Shown here one piece after another: positions 39,508-41,757 of a stretch of DNA of 41,757 nucleotides. The DNA lies in contig CANHCU010000019.1 in NCBI GenBank assembly GCA_947459185.1, positions 1 to 41,757 on the forward strand, given 5' to 3'. The DNA comes from Planctomycetaceae bacterium (lineage in GTDB: Bacteria > Planctomycetota > Planctomycetia > Pirellulales > UBA1268). Numbering within the stretch: position 1 is the stretch's first letter; every line of letters begins with the position of its first letter. Below the pieces are notes generated by a model. That model did not search any database, was not told the origin of the DNA, and saw nothing but the letters and a program-made list of their open reading frames with translations. A program made the position numbers and the translations under genes.

Positions 39508-41157
39508 ATGTCCAGATTGCTTGCGTTCATGCTCGTGTGCGCGGTGTGCCACGCCGCCACGGCCGCCGACTGGAACCAATGGGGCGGCACACCGGTGCGG
39601 AACAACGTCTCCACCGCGACCAACGTGCCATCGACCTGGACGCCAGGCGACTTCGACGCCGAGACGGGCCGGTGGAAACCGGAGACGAGCGAGAACGTCG
39701 CCTGGGTCGCCGAACTTGGCAGCCAGAGCTACGGCAATCCGGTGGTGGCCGGCGGCAAGGCGTATGTCGGCACCAACAACGGGAAGGGCTGGCTCAAGCG
39801 GTATCCCGCCGCGACCGATCTGGGCTGTCTGCTCGCCTTCGACAGCAAGGATGGATCGTTTCTCTGGCAGGACTCCAGCGAAAAGCTGCCCACCGGCCGC
39901 GTACACGACTGGCCCCTGCAGGGCATCTGCTGTGCGCCGCTCGTGGAGGGCGACCGACTCTGGTATGTCACCAGTCGCGGCGAGGTGAAGTGCCTCGACA
40001 CAGAAGGTTTCCGTGACGGCGAGAACGATGGTCCGTTTAACGCCGAAAAGGTGAACGCCAGCGACGAGGCCGACGTGGTCTGGTCGCTCGACATGATGAA
40101 GCAGTTGGGTGTATCGCAGCACAACATGTGCTCCTGCAGCGTGACGGCTGCCGGCGACCTGCTCTTCGTCAACACGAGCAACGGCGTGGACGAGGGGCAC
40201 ATCAACCTGCCGAATGCCGACGCTCCCAGCTTTCTTTGCATCGACAAGCGGGACGGCAAGGTGCTCTGGGCCGACGGTTCTCCCGGTGCAAACGTCCTGC
40301 ACGGGCAATGGTCGAGCCCGTCGTATGCAGAACTCGGCGGCGTGCCACAGGTGCTCTTCGGCGGCGGCGACGGCTGGCTCTATTCGTTCGATGCGCGGGG
40401 TGAGAACGGCAAGTCGAAGCTCCTCTGGAAATTTGACTGCAATCCGAAGGAATCGAAATACACACTCGGCGGCCGCGCCGACCGCAACCACATCATCGGC
40501 ACGCCGGTGATTCACGAAGGGCTGGTCTACATCGCCGTCGGCGAGGATCCGGAGCATGGCGAGGGCGTCGGGCACCTCTGGTGCATCGATCCGACGAAGC
40601 GAGGTGATACGAGCCCGGAACTGGCCGTAAGCCTCAAGGATCCCAACACCCCCCTGCCCCATCGTCGCAATCAGGCGGTCATCAAGGAGCAGGGCGAGGT
40701 CGCGCGGCCCAATCCCAACTCTGCCGCGGTCTGGCACTATCCAGGCTTTGATGCCGACGGCAACGGCAAACTCGACTTCGAGGAGACGATGCACCGCACC
40801 TGCGGCACGGTGGCGATCCAGGACGGGCTGCTCTTCGTCGCCGACTTCAGCGGCCTGTTTCACTGCCTCGATCTCAAGACGGGCAAGCCGCACTGGACGC
40901 ACGACATGCTCGCCGCGAGCTGGGGTTCGCCCCTGGTCGCCGACGGCAAGGTCTACATCGGTGACGAGGACGGCGACATCTCGATCTTTACGCTGTCGAA
41001 GGAGAAGGACCTGCTCGGCGAGATCAACATGGGCAACAGCGTCTACTCGACGCCGATCATCGCGGGAGACACGCTCTACATCGCCAACAAGAGCCACCTC
41101 TTCGCGATCCGGGAAGGGGCCAAGCCATCCGCTGCGGCGACTCCGGAAAAAAGGTGA
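39508..41157 (+). CDS. Secreted PQQ-type beta-propeller protein with EF-hand
   Basis: A 549-residue protein, signal peptide MSRLLAFMLVCAVCHAATA. The rest is one PQQ-like propeller with 'WNQWGGTPVRNN', 'GNPVVAGGKAYVGTNNGKGW', 'QGICCAPLVEGDRLWYVTSRGEV', 'HCLDLKTGKPHWTHDMLAASWGSPLVADGKVYIG' and 'ILFVADFSGL'-like blades. Inserted near its middle is a canonical EF-hand loop at residues 415-426 ('DADGNGKLDFEE'), which should bind calcium. ATG 39508 follows GAGGTG; an in-frame ATG at 39496 overlaps the previous stop as ATGA. Position and similarity to the preceding gene suggest the two propellers act together. The stop codon lies in the hairpin at 41147-41170. Confidence 0.88.
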   Translation: MSRLLAFMLVCAVCHAATAADWNQWGGTPVRNNVSTATNVPSTWTPGDFDAETGRWKPETSENVAWVAELGSQSYGNPVVAGGKAYVGTNNGKGWLKRYPAATDLGCLLAFDSKDGSFLWQDSSEKLPTGRVHDWPLQGICCAPLVEGDRLWYVTSRGEVKCLDTEGFRDGENDGPFNAEKVNASDEADVVWSLDMMKQLGVSQHNMCSCSVTAAGDLLFVNTSNGVDEGHINLPNADAPSFLCIDKRDGKVLWADGSPGANVLHGQWSSPSYAELGGVPQVLFGGGDGWLYSFDARGENGKSKLLWKFDCNPKESKYTLGGRADRNHIIGTPVIHEGLVYIAVGEDPEHGEGVGHLWCIDPTKRGDTSPELAVSLKDPNTPLPHRRNQAVIKEQGEVARPNPNSAAVWHYPGFDADGNGKLDFEETMHRTCGTVAIQDGLLFVADFSGLFHCLDLKTGKPHWTHDMLAASWGSPLVADGKVYIGDEDGDISIFTLSKEKDLLGEINMGNSVYSTPIIAGDTLYIANKSHLFAIREGAKPSAAATPEKR

Positions 41158-41170
41158 CCGTCACCCTTTT
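41147..41170. repeat. GGTG hairpin on the stop codon of the second propeller gene
   Basis: AAAAAAGGTGA (41147-41157), loop CCG, then TCACCCTTTT (41161-41170): the stem has one bulged C. The gene's TGA stop is part of the left arm. It belongs to the same family as 1760-1782. Confidence 0.7.
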
Positions 41171-41194
41171 CCTATCGGTTTCCGGGAACACTTC

Positions 41195-41757
41195 ATGGCT
41201 GCCCGCTTCTGTCTGCTGATCGTGCTCGGCTGTACGACGAGCCTGCTGATGGCGGCTGAACAGGCCGAGCCGCAGACCGCGTTTCGCGTGCGACCGTATC
41301 TGCAGAACCCCGCTGCCGATGCGATGACGATCCGATGGTGTTCACAGTCGGCAGATGCCGGCCGGCTGACGATCGATGGAAGAACGTTGGCATCGAAACC
41401 CACTCTCTGTGCCGAACTCGACTATCAGGGGGCCGAGGCAGCCGAGCACCGGTATCCGAAGCCGCCCTCTCTGCATTCGATCCGCGTCACCGGACTGTCG
41501 CCGGCGACGAGCTATCCCTACAGCGTTGAACAGGACGGCGAGACGATCAAGGCGATCCTGACCACGTCCCCAAAGCCCGGTGAGGTCGGCAAAGGGGGCG
41601 GCGTGCGGCTCTTCATTTATGCCGACAGCGACGCGCAGCCCGAATCACGCGACAGCCGTGTTGACTGGCCCTCCTCGATCTCGATGCCCGGTGGGCCGCG
41701 ACCCCGCTGGATCCGCGACCAATACCTGGCGGACGAATCGTCCGGCTACCGGATGAA
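41195..41757 (+). CDS. Exported PAP/FN3-like metallophosphoesterase, N-terminal part (3' end outside window)
   Basis: The frame from ATG 41195 stays open to the window edge, giving 187 residues. A signal peptide (MAARFCLLIVLGCTTSLLMAAEQ) is followed by 'FRVRPYLQNPAADAMTIRWCSQS', the opening of the fibronectin-III-like N-terminal domain of purple-acid-phosphatase-type proteins, then 'SIRVTGLSPATSYPYSVEQDG'. After it comes 'GGGVRLFIYADSDAQPESRD', which looks like the first strand of the metallophosphatase core with a metal-binding Asp. The catalytic remainder is outside the window. It is 37 bases downstream of the propeller gene on the same strand and may be part of that cluster, though the hairpin at 41147-41170 may separate it. 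Confidence 0.75.
   Translation, partial: MAARFCLLIVLGCTTSLLMAAEQAEPQTAFRVRPYLQNPAADAMTIRWCSQSADAGRLTIDGRTLASKPTLCAELDYQGAEAAEHRYPKPPSLHSIRVTGLSPATSYPYSVEQDGETIKAILTTSPKPGEVGKGGGVRLFIYADSDAQPESRDSRVDWPSSISMPGGPRPRWIRDQYLADESSGYRM

Noticed and set aside
38965-41097. 710-residue open frame on the minus strand over the propeller genes
   Set aside because: Antisense shadow of the second propeller gene, with a His/Val/Arg-rich product lacking signal sequence and domains.
1-41757. CRISPR array, tRNA or rRNA genes
   Set aside because: No regularly spaced direct repeats and no tRNA or rRNA signatures were seen by eye; a tRNAscan or Rfam search was not possible here.

Overview
The window is GC-rich bacterial chromosome that reads as Planctomycetota, probably order Pirellulales. 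The clearest markers are a PSCyt1/DUF1549/DUF1553 cytochrome-like protein next to a DUF1501 protein (18337-22795), large secreted PQQ-type beta-propeller proteins beside a SUMF1-fold protein (35853-41157), many exported proteins with no assigned function, sparse Shine-Dalgarno sequences, and short palindromic repeats between genes. No rRNA, tRNA, CRISPR array, prophage or intact insertion sequence was found. The taxon call is an inference from gene families.

Layout. 1-2801: C-terminal part of a membrane protein, an exported HEAT-repeat protein and an orphan GspF-like protein. 3180-7760: tyrA-purL-purQ, tightly packed; PurL carries an N-terminal extension that looks like two fused PurS units while PurQ stays separate. 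7887-11223: a lipoprotein, a CpaB-like SAF-domain protein behind a possibly structured leader, and a zinc-ribbon membrane protein. 11763-13358: a primary-type sigma factor with a TTG start and a long gene-free leader. 13625-18184: secreted VOC protein, CysC, a HEAT/LRR/PDZ protein and a YgiQ-type radical SAM protein. 18337-23208: PSCyt1/DUF1501 pair and a small secreted protein. 23545-26019: divergent YghO-like acyltransferase and epimerase-like reductase, a gene combination that recalls bacterial ceramide synthesis. 26280-32455: an OmpR-type response regulator and, further on, a histidine kinase, with trpC, purH and an AlaA-like aminotransferase between them. 32538-35697: small planctomycete-type genes, a Coa1-like lipoprotein and smpB. 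35853 to the end: a same-strand cluster of SUMF1-fold, two beta-propeller and one PAP/FN3-like phosphoesterase proteins, the last cut by the window edge.

Working together. Purine synthesis is represented by PurL, PurQ and PurH in two places, aromatic amino acid synthesis by TyrA and TrpC. Much of the rest is envelope or periplasmic: lipoproteins, propellers, cytochrome-like and SAF proteins.

The strongest unexplained signal lies between genes. At least five families of palindromic or interspersed repeats occur, and several sit directly on or within a few bases of stop codons (GspF, VOC, CysC, histidine kinase, second propeller protein). They look like a REP-like system for ending or protecting transcripts. 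Other leads are the PurS-PurS-PurL fusion, the putative ceramide gene pair, the sigma factor leader, a pseudoknot-capable leader before the SAF gene, and a KOW/SH3-like protein with an Ala/Lys/Pro tail carrying three copies of a TAD/E-I motif.
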